Part shown: one piece after another, positions 1 through 8,644 of the stretch
Numbering within the stretch: the stretch's first letter is position 1
Layout of the letters: every line of letters begins with the position of its first letter
From: JAFGPL01 sp963781805
GTDB taxonomy: Bacteria > Bacteroidota > Bacteroidia > Bacteroidales > UBA10428
Direction: 5' to 3'
NCBI GenBank assembly: GCA_963781805.1
Contig: CAWAHF010000004.1
Span: 2,976,001-3,040,000 of the forward strand
Length of the DNA stretch: 64,000 nucleotides
Program-made: the position numbers and the translations under genes
The notes under the pieces: model-generated
What the model was told of the DNA's origin: nothing
The model's input: the letters and a program-made list of their open reading frames with translations, nothing else
Database searches by the model: none

Positions 1-25
1 TTCTGCGGCAGTCATATTTGAATAT

Positions 26-1144
26 TTATTGTTTAAACAATTTCTTTCCTTTTGTTATCAATACTTTTTCGGTTGGGTCTACTTCGTTATTTCTTTTCAA
101 AACCTGCAAAACCAGCCTGTCGGAAATGGTTTTGAAAGCTTCGCTTACCAAATCATTCTGTAGTACAGAAGGTGTTCCGGAATCTCCTGATTCCCTGATG
201 CTTTGAACAATGGGAATCTGGCCTAAAAATGGAACATTCAGTTCGGTTGCCAGGTTTTTACAACCATCCTGTCCAAAAATAAAGTATTTGTTGTTCGGCA
301 ATTCGGCCGGTGTAAACCACGACATGTTTTCGATCAATCCAAGTACGGGAACATTAATGTTCTGATTTCTGAACATGTTTATCCCTTTTATTACATCTGC
401 CAGGGCTACACTTTGTGGCGTACTGACAATAACCGCCCCGGTTACGGGAACTGTTTGTACAAGTGTTAAATGGATATCGCTGGTGCCAGGAGGAAGATCA
501 ATAAACATATAATCAAGTTCTCCCCAGTCAGCATCGGTCATTAGTTGTTTTAATGCATTCGATGCCATTGGTCCTCTCCAAATGGTAGCATCGGCAGGTT
601 CAATAAAAAATCCGATGGATAATATCTTAATTCCATATTGTTCAACGGGAATAATAAGATCCCGATTATTTACTTTATGAGCAAAAGGTTTTTTATTTTC
701 AACATTTAACATTTTAGGCACCGAAGGTCCAAAAATATCCGCGTCAATTAATCCCACCCGAAAACCGGCTTTGGCAAATGCCACAGCCAGATTAACAGCA
801 ACTGTCGATTTGCCTACTCCACCTTTGCCCGATGCAACAGCTATGATATTCTTCACATTAGGAAGTATTTCCACTGATGAAGGACTTTTTGCAACAACTG
901 GCTGTTCAAGAATGATCTCAATTTCTGGATCCCCTTTAAGTTGTTCTTTTAAAAGAACTATACAAGCTCTTTTTATCGAGTTTTTTAAAGGATCGTTCGG
1001 ATTATCAAAAACTAATGTTATTGCAATCTTATTTTTATCAATCTTAACACCTTTAATAAGATTTAACTCAACAATATTTTTACCCGTTCCCGGATGTGTA
1101 ATCTGTTGCAGAATGCTTACAATCTGATTTTCATAAAAAGCCAT
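26..1144 (-). CDS. mrp: Mrp/NBP35-family Fe-S cluster carrier ATPase
   Basis: P-loop ATPase of the Mrp/ApbC/NBP35 family, which carries Fe-S clusters to apo-proteins in the cytoplasm. The N-terminal ~85 residues look like a MIP18/DUF59 domain. The deviant Walker A GKGGVGKS lies at about residues 106-113, followed by the family motifs DADIFGPS and DLPPGTSD. The CxxC pair found in many Mrp proteins after the ENMS motif is absent; WFTPAELP stands there instead, which I believe is common in Bacteroidota homologues. I chose the ATG at 1144, so the protein is about 372 residues; a 15-residue upstream extension is possible but looks non-coding. It is the last gene of a minus-strand run. Confidence 0.93.
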   Translation of the reverse strand: MAFYENQIVSILQQITHPGTGKNIVELNLIKGVKIDKNKIAITLVFDNPNDPLKNSIKRACIVLLKEQLKGDPEIEIILEQPVVAKSPSSVEILPNVKNIIAVASGKGGVGKSTVAVNLAVAFAKAGFRVGLIDADIFGPSVPKMLNVENKKPFAHKVNNRDLIIPVEQYGIKILSIGFFIEPADATIWRGPMASNALKQLMTDADWGELDYMFIDLPPGTSDIHLTLVQTVPVTGAVIVSTPQSVALADVIKGINMFRNQNINVPVLGLIENMSWFTPAELPNNKYFIFGQDGCKNLATELNVPFLGQIPIVQSIRESGDSGTPSVLQNDLVSEAFKTISDRLVLQVLKRNNEVDPTEKVLITKGKKLFKQ

Positions 1145-1202
1145 AAATCTTAAATTGTGAAATATTTGCAGGAAAGACAAAGATAACAATTTTTAATCTT
1201 AT

Positions 1203-1535
1203 TTAGATTAATTCTTTATTAGGATCCCAGAAATATTTTTCAAAATCTACAATGTAATCATCAATAACACTTATTCCTTCACTCTCAAGTAGTTCCTGCA
1301 TTAAATTCTCATGTCTGAAATGATGTTTCCCGGTGAGCATTCCGTTTCGGTTTACCACCCGGTGCGCCGGAATATAGAACTCCTGAATATGAGAATTGTT
1401 CAGGGCCCAACCAACCATACGCGATGATTGTGGAGAGCCTAAAAACCTGGCAATTGCACCATAGGATGTAACTTTGCCAAAGGGTATTTTACCGGTAGTC
1501 TCATAAACCAGGTTGAAAAAACTATTATCAGTCAT
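1203..1535 (-). CDS. Alkyltransferase-like protein (MGMT fold, no active cysteine)
   Basis: A 110-residue protein with the DNA-binding domain of O6-alkylguanine-DNA alkyltransferases. The family signature PCHRV reads PAHRV here (residues 56-60): the acceptor cysteine is alanine at position 57. The DNA-recognition part (GKVTSYGAIARFLG, SRMVGWAL) is intact. Proteins with this substitution are the ATL group, which bind alkylated bases without repairing them and pass the lesion to nucleotide excision repair. Direct repair activity is therefore unlikely. The gene overlaps the end of trmB by 8 nt, so translation is probably coupled. Confidence 0.88.
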   Translation of the reverse strand: MTDNSFFNLVYETTGKIPFGKVTSYGAIARFLGSPQSSRMVGWALNNSHIQEFYIPAHRVVNRNGMLTGKHHFRHENLMQELLESEGISVIDDYIVDFEKYFWDPNKELI

Positions 1536-2226
1536 CTATTTGTAGTTCTGCAATTGTTTGGTTTTCAGGCAATCTGAAATGGAGATAATAAATTTTCATT
1601 CCCTTCTCAAGAAACTGTCTTTCATAAAATGTTTTTATCCCTAAAATTTCATCGCAATGATCATTCCCATACAAATTGTCAGTCTGGTGTTCAATAATCA
1701 GATCATTGGCCTTTACTAACGATAATGTATATTGAAATAAGTCCTCATTATCGGTTTTAAGATGAATACTTCCTCCGGGGCGAACAAAATTTCTGTAATA
1801 ATTTAAAAACCTGCCGGATGAAAGTCTTTTTTTGCTTTTTTTCGGCTGGGGATCCGGAAAGGTCAACCAAATCTCTCCCACTTCATCTCTTTGAAATAAG
1901 GAACCGATAAACTCAATTCTTGTTCGCAGAAATCCTGCATTTGTAATGTTCTCTTCCAAGGCAGTTTTAGCTCCTCTCCAGATACGGGCACCTTTAATAT
2001 CTACTCCTATAAAATTCTTATCAGGAAATCTTCTGGCCAATTCGAGCGTATATTCTCCTTTGCCGCAACCCAATTCAAGAATCAACGGATTATTATTTTT
2101 AAAGAAAAGTTCTCCCCATTTCCCTTTTATCGGATGATCACTATTAAACACTTCTTTGAATTCAGGCTGCAAAACATTATCAAAGGTGCTCATTTCGGCG
2201 AAACGTGCCAGTTTTCTCTTTGCCAT
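1528..2226 (-). CDS. trmB: tRNA (guanine46-N7)-methyltransferase
   Basis: Class I SAM-dependent methyltransferase that makes m7G46 in the variable loop of tRNAs. The SAM motif ELGCGKGEYTLELA is at about residues 51-64, followed by the acidic motif FIGVDIKGARIW. The TrmB signature FPDPQPKKSKKRL and the downstream HLKTDNEDLF are both present. At 232 residues it is the usual length for the family. It lies between gldH (upstream) and the ATL gene, which it overlaps by 8 nt. Confidence 0.95.
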   Translation of the reverse strand: MAKRKLARFAEMSTFDNVLQPEFKEVFNSDHPIKGKWGELFFKNNNPLILELGCGKGEYTLELARRFPDKNFIGVDIKGARIWRGAKTALEENITNAGFLRTRIEFIGSLFQRDEVGEIWLTFPDPQPKKSKKRLSSGRFLNYYRNFVRPGGSIHLKTDNEDLFQYTLSLVKANDLIIEHQTDNLYGNDHCDEILGIKTFYERQFLEKGMKIYYLHFRLPENQTIAELQIDD

Positions 2227-2245
2227 AATTAAAGTGAGGAATAGA

Positions 2246-2722
2246 TTACTTCGTTTTTGAAATTCTGATGCCTACATCAGAAATGCCCTGAAGATTCTGG
2301 TTCCACATGGCATGTTGAATTTCAAAAATGTAAATACCCTGAAAGGGAAATTTAATGCGGAGTTTGTAAGGTACCTGGATACTAAAGATATTACCTGCAC
2401 CTTTGCCATACCATTTCCCCGTTTGATCTGCAAGTGTAATATTGAATGTGTCTTTTAGCAGATTTCCGTTAGGTGCATATACTGACATAAATAGATACAT
2501 GTTACTGTATTGATAATCTGCTGAATTTCTGACATTAATAAAAATATCATACGCCCTTATGGTATCGCTGATATTTACATCATAAAACAATGTGTCTCTA
2601 TAATTCCAGGTATCATTTTTCAGGGCAACATTTTTTTCGTATATAACATTTCTGTCGCATGAAATGATAGACAGAAAGCCAAAAAATATGAATAGAATTT
2701 GTATTGGTTTTCTCATGCCCAT
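2246..2722 (-). CDS. gldH: Gliding motility lipoprotein GldH
   Basis: A 158-residue lipoprotein with an N-terminal hydrophobic segment and a lipobox ending IISC. The body resembles GldH, which contributes to the gliding/type IX secretion machinery of Bacteroidota; homologues also occur in non-gliding members, so motility itself is not proven. It follows ricT by 6 nt and precedes trmB by about 20 nt, all on the minus strand. The order holB-ricT-gldH is one I recognise from this phylum, and it supports the call. A T9SS cargo protein elsewhere in the window fits. Confidence 0.85.
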   Translation of the reverse strand: MGMRKPIQILFIFFGFLSIISCDRNVIYEKNVALKNDTWNYRDTLFYDVNISDTIRAYDIFINVRNSADYQYSNMYLFMSVYAPNGNLLKDTFNITLADQTGKWYGKGAGNIFSIQVPYKLRIKFPFQGIYIFEIQHAMWNQNLQGISDVGIRISKTK

Positions 2723-2728
2723 GAATAC

Positions 2729-3874
2729 TTATCTTCTTCGATGTTTTGGTTTAAATATTTTTTTTGGAGTATCAACAATTTTGTCTTCAAACCGGGTAAG
2801 ACTTTCTTCCGTTCCCACTGAGGTGTACTCCAGCATAGAAGTTACATCGGCATTTTCAACGCTTTCAAGCTTTTTAACTTTTTCGCCTTTTTTATTTAAT
2901 TCAATTATTTCCTTGACCTTTTCAACCGATAAACAGGCTATATTCACCGGAGCATTCTGATCATAAGAGAACCACATCAATCTTTTAAAAACATCCGTTT
3001 TTTGACAGTAAGCAAGTCCCGCTTCTGTTTGCAAAGGTTGGCTGGTATCCGGAAAATCCATTTGGGCATCAAGATAAGCCGCTACTTCGTAATTCAGGCA
3101 ACATTTTAATTTGCTGCATTGTCCTGCAAGCTTTTGAGGATTAAGAGAAACTCCCTGGTACCGGGCAGAATTAGTTGTAACTGATACAAAATTAGAAATA
3201 TAGGTACAACAACATAATTCCCGTCCACACGAACCGATGCCCCCTATTCTGCCTGCTTCCTGTCGTGCTCCAATCTGCTTCATTTCAATTCTTACATGAA
3301 ATCTTTCAGCCAGAATTTTAATCAATTCCCTGAAATCAACCCGGTCATCGGCTATATAATAAAAAATAGCTTTGGTTCCGTCTCCCTGGTATTCTACATC
3401 ACCGATCTTCATTTCCAGTTTTAAATCGGCAGCTATTTTCCTCGATTCTATCATGGTGATGTGTTCTGAAGAAATAGCGTTTTTCCATTTGTCTATATCC
3501 GTAGGTTTTGCCCGCCGGTATATTTTCTTCAGATCATTTTCATCAAATTTCAGATTTAATTTTTTGATCTGCTGCATAACTAATTGCCCCGTAAGTGATA
3601 CAATACCTATATCGTGTCCGGGAGATGATTCCACCGCAACGATATCACCCACTTTGAGTTTATGATTTCCATTGGTCCTGTAATAACCTTTCCTGGTATT
3701 TTTAAATCTAACTTCTACAATATCGCAATTTTGATATTCATCTGATATATCGCTCAGGTAATTATATGTATCCAGCTTGTTACACCCACTGTTTTCACAG
3801 AATGTAATCTCGTTGGATTCATTTATCAGGTTTGGGCATCCTCTTCCGTTCTCGCCGCAATTACTCATTTCCAA
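2729..3874 (-). CDS. ricT: PSP1-domain protein, RicT (YaaT) homologue
   Basis: A 381-residue member of the PSP1/YaaT family. The cysteine-rich stretches GSCGRELCCCT and CSKLKCCLNYE are the signature of RicT. In Bacillus subtilis RicT forms an Fe-S complex with RicA and RicF that affects RNA maturation; I see no ricA or ricF here, so its role in Bacteroidota is inferred only loosely. The N-terminus adds further cysteines (NCGENGRGCPN, FCENSGCNK), possibly a metal site. The basic C-terminal tail ends in KPKHRRR. It lies directly upstream of gldH. Confidence 0.9.
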   Translation of the reverse strand: MEMSNCGENGRGCPNLINESNEITFCENSGCNKLDTYNYLSDISDEYQNCDIVEVRFKNTRKGYYRTNGNHKLKVGDIVAVESSPGHDIGIVSLTGQLVMQQIKKLNLKFDENDLKKIYRRAKPTDIDKWKNAISSEHITMIESRKIAADLKLEMKIGDVEYQGDGTKAIFYYIADDRVDFRELIKILAERFHVRIEMKQIGARQEAGRIGGIGSCGRELCCCTYISNFVSVTTNSARYQGVSLNPQKLAGQCSKLKCCLNYEVAAYLDAQMDFPDTSQPLQTEAGLAYCQKTDVFKRLMWFSYDQNAPVNIACLSVEKVKEIIELNKKGEKVKKLESVENADVTSMLEYTSVGTEESLTRFEDKIVDTPKKIFKPKHRRR

Positions 3875-4070
3875 ACTTTTAATATGGCATTAATAACACT
3901 TTATATGTTGAGCCTTATTGTGAAAAAACAAAGTTTATTCTAAACTCAAGTGCCGACAAAAATAACTATTTTTTTACAGAGTGTTGCTAACTAATCCAAT
4001 TCATTAATTTTTAACAATTCGGGAGGGTGGCTGCAAGGAAATAGAACCTAATTCATTGCAAAGAACAGAA

Positions 4071-5198
4071 TTAACCTTTAAGCAAATAGTGAAGTCTCAA
4101 ACATAAATCTAAAAAGACAATTTTGTCATACCCGTTATATTCAATGTCCTTCAAGGCATCATTATACAATTTATAAATCTCATCTATATTTTTCTGATTT
4201 ATAAACACGTGAAATTTCTCAGAAAAATTTCGCTCTTCGGCAGACATGTAAATCATATCTTCATTCTTAAAGTTGAGAATGAAGTTTTCTCTGACCAGTT
4301 GTAATGCATACATCAGAAATCTTTTTTGCTGCTCCCGTCCAATTTCGGAAATAACATCCACAAATGATATAATATCAGCAATTTTACCAGAATAAGAAGC
4401 CCTGTTTAGTACGATAAAGTTTTCATGAAAAAAAATGGTTTCTTCACTCTGTTCCATCATACCAGTTGCTTTCCCGTAATTCACGTTGGATAAATGTACC
4501 AGGTTTTCAATTTTTTCTGGTGATAACTGAAATCGGGCATTAAGCGCTTTTTTCAATTCTTTGTCACTTATTCTGGGAATTGCTACCAATTGAACTCTTG
4601 AAAGAATGGTAGGCAGGATATCCAGGGTAGTTTGCGAAACCATCAGGATAATTGTATTTTCAGGCGGCTCCTCAATCATCTTGAGGAGTTTATTCGCTGC
4701 CTGGAGATTCATTTTTTCCGGAAGCCAAATTATAAGAATCTTATAATCTGATTCGTATGATTTAAGATTCAGCTTTTTCAAAATTTGTTTGCTCTCTTCC
4801 GTTCCGATGAAACCCTGCTTATTTTCAATTTCTATAGATTCATACCACTGACTTTCTATCATATACGGATTGTTCAACAGACAATTTCGCCATTCAGCTA
4901 CATAATCATCACACACCGGATCCTTTGAAATCTTTTTGCTGGTATTTACCGGATATACGAAATGCAAATCCGGATGGATCAGTTTTCCATACTTGTGGCA
5001 GCTTGAGCATGTACCGCATGCGTCCTCATCGATACGATTTAAACAGCTAATGTATTGGGCATAAGCAATTGCCAGAGGTAAACTTCCGCAACCTTCCGGT
5101 CCCAGAAATAGTTGAGCATGAGCAATACGGTTCTCTTTGACCGATTTTATCAGGTTTTGCTTTACATTCTGCTGACCGATTATGTCTTTGAACTGCAT
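4071..5198 (-). CDS. holB: DNA polymerase III delta' subunit
   Basis: AAA+-type clamp-loader subunit of the replicative polymerase. The N-terminus FKDIIGQQNVKQNL and the modified P-loop region GPEGCGSLPLA match delta', which usually has a degenerate nucleotide site. The zinc module is C-x8-C-x2-C-x2-C (CLNRIDEDACGTCSSC). It also has the clamp-loader motif KLLKMIEEPPENTIILMVSQ. I took the ATG at 5198 (MQFKDI); a start 9 nt upstream is possible. It heads the minus-strand run holB-ricT-gldH-trmB. The 196 nt between it and ricT (3875-4070) hold nothing I can identify. Confidence 0.92.
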   Translation of the reverse strand: MQFKDIIGQQNVKQNLIKSVKENRIAHAQLFLGPEGCGSLPLAIAYAQYISCLNRIDEDACGTCSSCHKYGKLIHPDLHFVYPVNTSKKISKDPVCDDYVAEWRNCLLNNPYMIESQWYESIEIENKQGFIGTEESKQILKKLNLKSYESDYKILIIWLPEKMNLQAANKLLKMIEEPPENTIILMVSQTTLDILPTILSRVQLVAIPRISDKELKKALNARFQLSPEKIENLVHLSNVNYGKATGMMEQSEETIFFHENFIVLNRASYSGKIADIISFVDVISEIGREQQKRFLMYALQLVRENFILNFKNEDMIYMSAEERNFSEKFHVFINQKNIDEIYKLYNDALKDIEYNGYDKIVFLDLCLRLHYLLKG

Positions 5199-5329
5199 AA
5201 TCAGCAAAAGTAAACAAATGAAAAAGATTTCTAATTATAGTCTGGATTTTTCCTACTAATTCTATTCTACACTGTTAATGAAATATCATTTAATTGAAAT
5301 TGACATTATCAGAATTTACTCATTTATAT

Positions 5330-5337
5330 TACCTTTG
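5330..5337 (+). promoter_or_regulatory. Probable -7 promoter element of pgk
   Basis: TACCTTTG matches the Bacteroidota -7 consensus TAnnTTTG and stands 36 nt before the pgk ATG. I do not see a well-spaced TTTG -33 element. Confidence 0.6.
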
Positions 5338-5372
5338 TGATTCCGATAACAATAAAATTAAAAAATTATATT

Positions 5373-6635
5373 ATGCAGACTATTGATAAATACAATTTTA
5401 AAGGCAAACGAGCCATAGTAAGGGTTGATTTTAATGTTCCTTTGAATAAACAAACATTAGAGGTAACCGATGATACACGTATCCGTGGAGCATTGCCCAC
5501 CATAAAAAAAATCCTGGCCGATGGTGGTTCAGCAATATTAATGTCTCACCTGGGTCGACCCGACGGAAAGGTTCAGGATAAATTTTCTTTGAAACATGTT
5601 GTCTCTGCTGTAGAAATAGTACTCGGAAAACCTGTAAAATTTGCCGGGGATTGTATAGGTGAAACAGCGAAATCGATGGCAGCATCTCTTCAACCCGGTG
5701 AAGTTATGTTATTGGAAAACCTTCGTTTTTATGAAGAAGAAGAAGGAAAACCTTATCATCTTGGTGATGATGCCACAGATGAGCAAAAAAAAGCAGGTAA
5801 AGCCAAGGTAAAGGAAAGCCAGAAAGAGTTTGTGAAAAAACTTGCCGCACTCGCTGATTGTTATGTGAATGATGCATTTGGAACCGCGCACCGCGCACAT
5901 GCATCAACAGCGCTCATTGCTTCTCATTTCCCTGGTAACAGTATGTTTGGCTTTTTAATCGAATCCGAATTAAAAGCAATGGATAAAGTGCTTAAGGCAG
6001 CTGAAAAGCCTTTTACAGCAATTATGGGAGGCGCTAAAGTTTCTGACAAAATTCTGATCATCGAAAATTTACTCGACAGCTTAGATAATCTTATCATTGG
6101 CGGAGGTATGACCTATACATTTGTGAAGGCAAAGGGAGGAAATATAGGTAAGTCGCTCTGCGAAGAAGATAAACTTGATTTGGCTCTGAGCATACTGACT
6201 AAAGCCAAAGAAAAAGGAGTTAACGTTTACCTGCCGGTTGATGCTGTTAATGCAGATGCCTTCGATGCAAATGCGAATACTTCGAAATCAAAAATAAATG
6301 AAACTCCGAACGGATGGATGGGATTGGATATTGGAGATGAAACTATTAAAATCTTCAATGAGGTCATTGAAAATTCAAAAACAATTCTGTGGAACGGGCC
6401 CATGGGAGTCTTTGAAATGGAAAAATTTGCCAACGGCACTTCATCGATCGCTCAGGCAATTGCAAAAGCTACAGCTAAGGGAGCATTCAGTCTGATAGGC
6501 GGCGGAGATTCTGTTGCTGCCATCAATAAAAACAAGCTTGCAGACAAAGTGAGTTATGTATCCACTGGTGGCGGCGCCATGCTTGAATACATGGAAGGCA
6601 AAGAGCTTCCTGGTATTAAAGCTATACAGGGATAA
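5373..6635 (+). CDS. pgk: Phosphoglycerate kinase
   Basis: Glycolytic enzyme that transfers a phosphate between 1,3-bisphosphoglycerate and ADP. It has the substrate-binding motif VRVDFNVPL near the N-terminus, LMSHLGRP, NDAFGTAHRAHAS, and the C-terminal nucleotide motif IGGGDSVAA plus VSTGGGAML. A lysine-rich insertion around residues 128-157 (after LRFYEEEEGKP) lengthens it to 420 residues; I recognise this in Bacteroidota enzymes. The ATG at 5373 gives the canonical N-terminus MQTIDKYNF; an open frame extends 36 nt upstream but overlaps the promoter. It is transcribed alone and ends at a strong terminator. Confidence 0.97.
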   Translation: MQTIDKYNFKGKRAIVRVDFNVPLNKQTLEVTDDTRIRGALPTIKKILADGGSAILMSHLGRPDGKVQDKFSLKHVVSAVEIVLGKPVKFAGDCIGETAKSMAASLQPGEVMLLENLRFYEEEEGKPYHLGDDATDEQKKAGKAKVKESQKEFVKKLAALADCYVNDAFGTAHRAHASTALIASHFPGNSMFGFLIESELKAMDKVLKAAEKPFTAIMGGAKVSDKILIIENLLDSLDNLIIGGGMTYTFVKAKGGNIGKSLCEEDKLDLALSILTKAKEKGVNVYLPVDAVNADAFDANANTSKSKINETPNGWMGLDIGDETIKIFNEVIENSKTILWNGPMGVFEMEKFANGTSSIAQAIAKATAKGAFSLIGGGDSVAAINKNKLADKVSYVSTGGGAMLEYMEGKELPGIKAIQG

Positions 6636-6662
6636 GAGAATTTCATTCCTATTTGTTTTCAG

Positions 6663-6703
6663 GCTCGTTTTAGCTATTTTTGGCATAAAACGAGCTCTTT
6701 TTT
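6663..6703 (+). terminator. Rho-independent terminator of pgk
   Basis: Ten-base perfect stem GCTCGTTTTA / TAAAACGAGC (6663-6672 and 6686-6695), 13-nt loop, followed by a T-rich tail. Confidence 0.88.
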
Positions 6704-6717
6704 AAATATCAACTACC

Positions 6718-7533
6718 ATGAACATAAAAAAGATCACCATAATCGGAGGAGGTAACCTGGGAACAGCTATTGCCGGAGGACTAATGAAACTGGAAAAATT
6801 CAGTAACAAGAATGTCATTCTAGCAGAAAAAAGACAATCACGGGCGGCTTATCTTAAGGAGTCCGGTTTCAATGTAGCTTCTCAACGTAATGATAAAGCA
6901 ATTGAACATGCGGATGTTATTATTGTCTCAGTCAAACCGCAACAGGTATTCGAAGTGTTAAATGAAATTAAAACAACGTTTGCACCTGATAAACAAGTAC
7001 TTATATCTACTGTAACTGGTGTTAGCCTTGCTGAACTTGAAAAACAAATTGGCAAAGTTCCCATTATCAGAATAATGCCCAATACTGCCATTGAGATTAA
7101 AGAATCAATGACATGCATAGCTTATCAAAATACAACCAAAATACAGGAAGAAGCTGTTTTTTCATTGTTTGAGCAATTAGGCAAAACTCTTGTTATACAG
7201 GAAGAGTTAATGGGAGCTGTAACAGTACTGGGCGCTTGTGGTGTGGCCTTTGCGCTTCGATTTATCAGGGCCGCTACGCAAGGGGGTATCGAAATTGGTT
7301 TTGGTGCTGAACTATCTCAACTCATTGCATCACAAACAGTAAAAGGTGCCGCACAGCTAATTCTTGAAAATAACAGTCATCCGGAAAAAGAAATCGATAA
7401 GGTTACAACTCCACAGGGAATTACCATATCGGGCTTAAACGAAATGGAACATCAGGGATTTAGTTCAGCTTTGATTAAGGGTTTGTTAACCTCTTACAAC
7501 AAATTGGAGAAGATGCTGGCCAATGGCAATTAA
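6718..7533 (+). CDS. proC: Pyrroline-5-carboxylate reductase
   Basis: Last step of proline synthesis: NAD(P)H reduction of 1-pyrroline-5-carboxylate. The N-terminal Rossmann motif is IGGGNLGTAIAGGL (residues 8-21). Other family motifs are VIIVSVKPQQV and RIMPNTAI, and the C-terminal dimerisation domain has TPQGITISGLNEME, close to the ProC signature. At 271 residues it has the family length. It starts 15 nt after the pgk terminator, so its promoter must lie within or before that hairpin; none is obvious. Confidence 0.95.
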   Translation: MNIKKITIIGGGNLGTAIAGGLMKLEKFSNKNVILAEKRQSRAAYLKESGFNVASQRNDKAIEHADVIIVSVKPQQVFEVLNEIKTTFAPDKQVLISTVTGVSLAELEKQIGKVPIIRIMPNTAIEIKESMTCIAYQNTTKIQEEAVFSLFEQLGKTLVIQEELMGAVTVLGACGVAFALRFIRAATQGGIEIGFGAELSQLIASQTVKGAAQLILENNSHPEKEIDKVTTPQGITISGLNEMEHQGFSSALIKGLLTSYNKLEKMLANGN

Positions 7534-7546
7534 AAAAAAGAGCTTT

Positions 7547-7574
7547 TTGTCTTTAATATATTTCATTAACTTTG
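7547..7574 (+). promoter_or_regulatory. Probable promoter of the serine acetyltransferase gene
   Basis: TTG (7547-7549), 17 nt, then TAACTTTG (7567-7574), matching the Bacteroidota -33/-7 pattern. The start codon follows 22 nt later. Confidence 0.55.
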
Positions 7575-7596
7575 CAATTGACTATCTACTGGGCAC

Positions 7597-8442
7597 ATGA
7601 CAACTATACAAAATCTGCCGGCACATCTGTTTAAACAGTATACGAGTTTCAGAAAAGAGATCCCATCTATTGTTAAAGCACAAAATTTTGCAGATAATAT
7701 TATAGGTTTTCTTTTTCCTTTTAAAGCAGATAAAAAGTGCACATTGCCCCTGATAGAACTCAATCTATCCCAGTTACAACTCGATTTCAAGGATTTAATA
7801 AATCCCATGGAAAAAATCCTGAAAGAAAATCCAAACACTCTAACCCAAAATTTTTTTGAGAAAATACCTGAAATTTATGAAAGCCTGATGAATGATGCCA
7901 GGTTGTTCCTCGATTTTGATCCTGCCGCCCGTTCCATGGAAAGTGTGATTCTGTATTATCCCGGTTTCTATTGTATTGCTATTTATCGCCTGGCCCATGT
8001 GTTATATGAACTAAATATACCTTATTTGCCCAGAATGATGTCTGAATACGCACATAGCAAAACCGGTGTTGATATACATCCCGGTGCAACCATCGGGGAT
8101 CATTTTTTTATTGACCATGGCACAGGAATAGTAATTGGAGAAACGACAACAATCGGAAAAAATGTTAAAATTTATCAGGGAGTTACGTTGGGAGCTGCAT
8201 ATGTGAAAAAGAGCATGAAAGGGATTAAGCGTCACCCAACCATCGAAGACAACGTGATTATTTATTCCGGTAGTTCTATTCTTGGTGGAGATACCGTGGT
8301 AGGGCATGATACCGTCGTAGGAGGTAATGTATGGTTAACCAAAAGCGTACCTCCATTCTCGGTTGTATATCATGAAAGCCAGGTAATCATCCGGGATAGC
8401 AAAAAGTTCAGGGAAAACGAACCCATTAATTTCATTATATGA
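7597..8442 (+). CDS. cysE: Serine O-acetyltransferase
   Basis: Makes O-acetylserine from serine and acetyl-CoA, the precursor of cysteine. The C-terminal half is a left-handed beta-helix of hexapeptide repeats (VDIHPGATIGDHFFIDHGTG, VIGETTTIGKNVKIYQGVTLGA) with the catalytic HPGA and DHGTG motifs. The N-terminal ~150 residues are helical, as in the long form common in Bacteroidota. The next gene encodes the enzyme that consumes its product; each has its own likely promoter, so they form a functional pair rather than one transcript. Confidence 0.92.
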   Translation: MTTIQNLPAHLFKQYTSFRKEIPSIVKAQNFADNIIGFLFPFKADKKCTLPLIELNLSQLQLDFKDLINPMEKILKENPNTLTQNFFEKIPEIYESLMNDARLFLDFDPAARSMESVILYYPGFYCIAIYRLAHVLYELNIPYLPRMMSEYAHSKTGVDIHPGATIGDHFFIDHGTGIVIGETTTIGKNVKIYQGVTLGAAYVKKSMKGIKRHPTIEDNVIIYSGSSILGGDTVVGHDTVVGGNVWLTKSVPPFSVVYHESQVIIRDSKKFRENEPINFII

Positions 8443-8566
8443 CATTAAATACCCTGATAATCATTCACCAGATGAGTTTTGCAGCATTTTATTATCCCTC
8501 TTCAGTGGAAAGTGCATTATTTTTTGCATAATGTCAATATATAAATTCCTCTGAACCATATACTAT

Positions 8567-8574
8567 TACATTTG
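8567..8574 (+). promoter_or_regulatory. Probable -7 promoter element of cysK
   Basis: TACATTTG matches TAnnTTTG, 70 nt before the cysK start. The 5' leader would be about 60 nt; I see no clear riboswitch in it. Confidence 0.5.
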
Positions 8575-8644
8575 TTTTTTAATCGGATATCATGGCACGC
8601 AATTAGTTATTAATCTGAAATAAATTAATATAATACCGAAAAAA

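Noticed and set aside
8443..8644. Cysteine- or SAM-type riboswitch before cysK
   Set aside because: The leader shows no recognisable conserved core; only a promoter element can be supported.
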